DNA from: an uncultured Eubacteriales bacterium
GTDB lineage: Bacteria; Bacillota; Clostridia; Christensenellales; UBA1242
Length of the DNA stretch: 6,311 bases
Assembly: GCA_958420145.1 (NCBI GenBank)
Contig: CATZIR010000036.1
Span: forward strand, 1 to 6,311
Direction: 5' to 3'
The number at the start of each line of letters is the position of its first letter. Positions within the stretch are counted from its first letter, which is position 1. Under the pieces are notes generated by a model. It ran no database searches and was not told the DNA's origin. It saw only the letters and a list, made by a program, of their open reading frames with translations. Of this stretch, positions 5,672 to 6,311 are shown one piece after another. The translations under genes and the position numbers were made by a program.

Positions 5672-6311
5672 TTAAATAAATTTTGAGACAGCTTCTTCAA
5701 CTATTGATGTGAATTTATCCATAAAAGCCTGTTCAATATGTTCTTTCCATTTGACTCTGAATATAATTCCATCATCTTCTAATTGAATTGCTTTGGTAAC
5801 ATAAAAGAATAAATCGTAAGATATTTTACTTACTCTTTCTTTTAATAACTCATGTAATACTTTATTGAAAATTTCTAAATCAAGCTCTCGTATACGCGCG
5901 TTATTAATTTTTATTTTTATTTTATTATTATCATAATTATCTATTGTAGGAACTTTGCTTCCGACATCTAGGCAAGAACTTGCTTGTCCATTTGTATCGT
6001 TAGGCAAATCATTGCCAAATAACTTATTAAAGTCCACATATAAATACATTTGATTTTTTAGTTCAGAAAACCTTTCAACTATTCCTTTCTTTTCAAGACA
6101 TATAATCATATTCCTTAATTGTCTTTCTTTTATTCTAAGGATAGGTAGGTCGCCTAAAACTTTGTTATAAGTTAGCCTACAATAAAATCGTTCTCCTTTT
6201 CTTTGTCTTTTAATTCGATCTGCATGAAAGAACTTAAACATATAATCAAGCAATAATAATTCGTTTAACTTTAAGCCGAACTCTAATGCTTTTTCTTGTT
6301 CAAATTCAAAT
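5672..6311 (-). CDS. Replication initiator/replisome-organizer-like protein, C-terminal 212 residues (start beyond the right edge)
   Basis: The frame is open to the right edge. Residues before a possible TTG at 6253 (FEFEQEKALEFGLKLNELL) continue the fold, so the true start is outside the window. Visible residues 12-100 look like a winged helix-turn-helix of phage and plasmid initiators: helix LNELLLLDYMFKFF, then RFYCRLTYNKVLGDLPIL, recognition-like IKERQLRNMIICLEKKGIV, and wing MYLYVDF. A polar linker follows (about 101-145). The last 67 residues (IFNKVLHELLKERVSKISYD to the end) match the pattern of the DnaA N-terminal domain, including the KxRxSxxSYDxFF-like stretch. That domain contacts helicase or DnaA partners (established for DnaA), so this protein may recruit host replication machinery to the adjacent repeat-rich region. 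The family assignment is by pattern only. It is transcribed toward xis-int. Confidence 0.75.
   Translation of the reverse strand, partial: FEFEQEKALEFGLKLNELLLLDYMFKFFHADRIKRQRKGERFYCRLTYNKVLGDLPILRIKERQLRNMIICLEKKGIVERFSELKNQMYLYVDFNKLFGNDLPNDTNGQASSCLDVGSKVPTIDNYDNNKIKIKINNARIRELDLEIFNKVLHELLKERVSKISYDLFFYVTKAIQLEDDGIIFRVKWKEHIEQAFMDKFTSIVEEAVSKFI

Noticed and set aside
1781..6311. UGA recoded as Trp or Gly throughout this genome
   Set aside because: Only one in-frame TGA is seen against ten TGG for Trp, and glycines are GGN. In an AT-rich genome with UGA reassigned, TGA would be frequent.

Overview
The window is strongly AT-rich and looks like a low-GC Bacillota (Firmicutes) chromosome at the junction with an integrated mobile element. 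Supporting this are AGGAGG-type ribosome binding sites, TTGACW/TATAAT promoters, a tRNA gene with encoded CCA, and a Tn916/clostridial-phage type tyrosine integrase. Nothing here allows a call below phylum. All complete genes stop with TAA, and all ten Trp codons I located are TGG, so the standard bacterial code is the working assumption.

Left part (1-1491). A partial unknown gene leaves the window leftward (1-344, minus), with its own promoter. It is followed by more than 1.1 kb without a convincing protein gene, but not without content. Two small tandem transcription units (about 516-576 and 624-689) each have a sigma-A-like promoter with a 17-bp spacer, a predicted start exactly at the foot of a hairpin, and a closing stem followed by a T-run. 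They share blocks of sequence and look like a pair of related small RNAs. Next comes a series of attachment-site relics: a divergent 5' half of a tRNA (about 921-957), a core-only copy (1191-1201), and two diverged, colinear tandem units of exactly 165 bp. Each unit ends with the 5' part of a tRNA-Arg and the core CTCCTAAG.

The intact tRNA-Arg(CCT) at 1492-1568 is the presumed target of the element. The core covers the anticodon loop. Just downstream is a small 53-aa gene with a good ribosome binding site, then a perfect 11-bp terminator hairpin shared with the convergent gene.

Element part (about 1781-6311, all minus strand, read right to left). The order is a replication protein truncated by the window edge (winged-helix-like N-terminus, DnaA-N-like C-terminus), a 0.55-kb non-coding region with a phased array of 8-bp repeats and AT-rich TTTGATT motifs (candidate origin), an excisionase-like protein, the integrase, and a KAP-like P-loop NTPase with its own extended -10 promoter. 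The rep, xis and int genes form the replication and integration module. The NTPase sits between int and the tRNA end, the usual place for cargo such as defence genes.

The most striking point is that the NTPase reading frame is interrupted once, by TGA, inside its Walker A motif (GA-TGA-GIGKT, where relatives have Trp). The following 525 codons remain open. The gene is either freshly inactivated or recoded.
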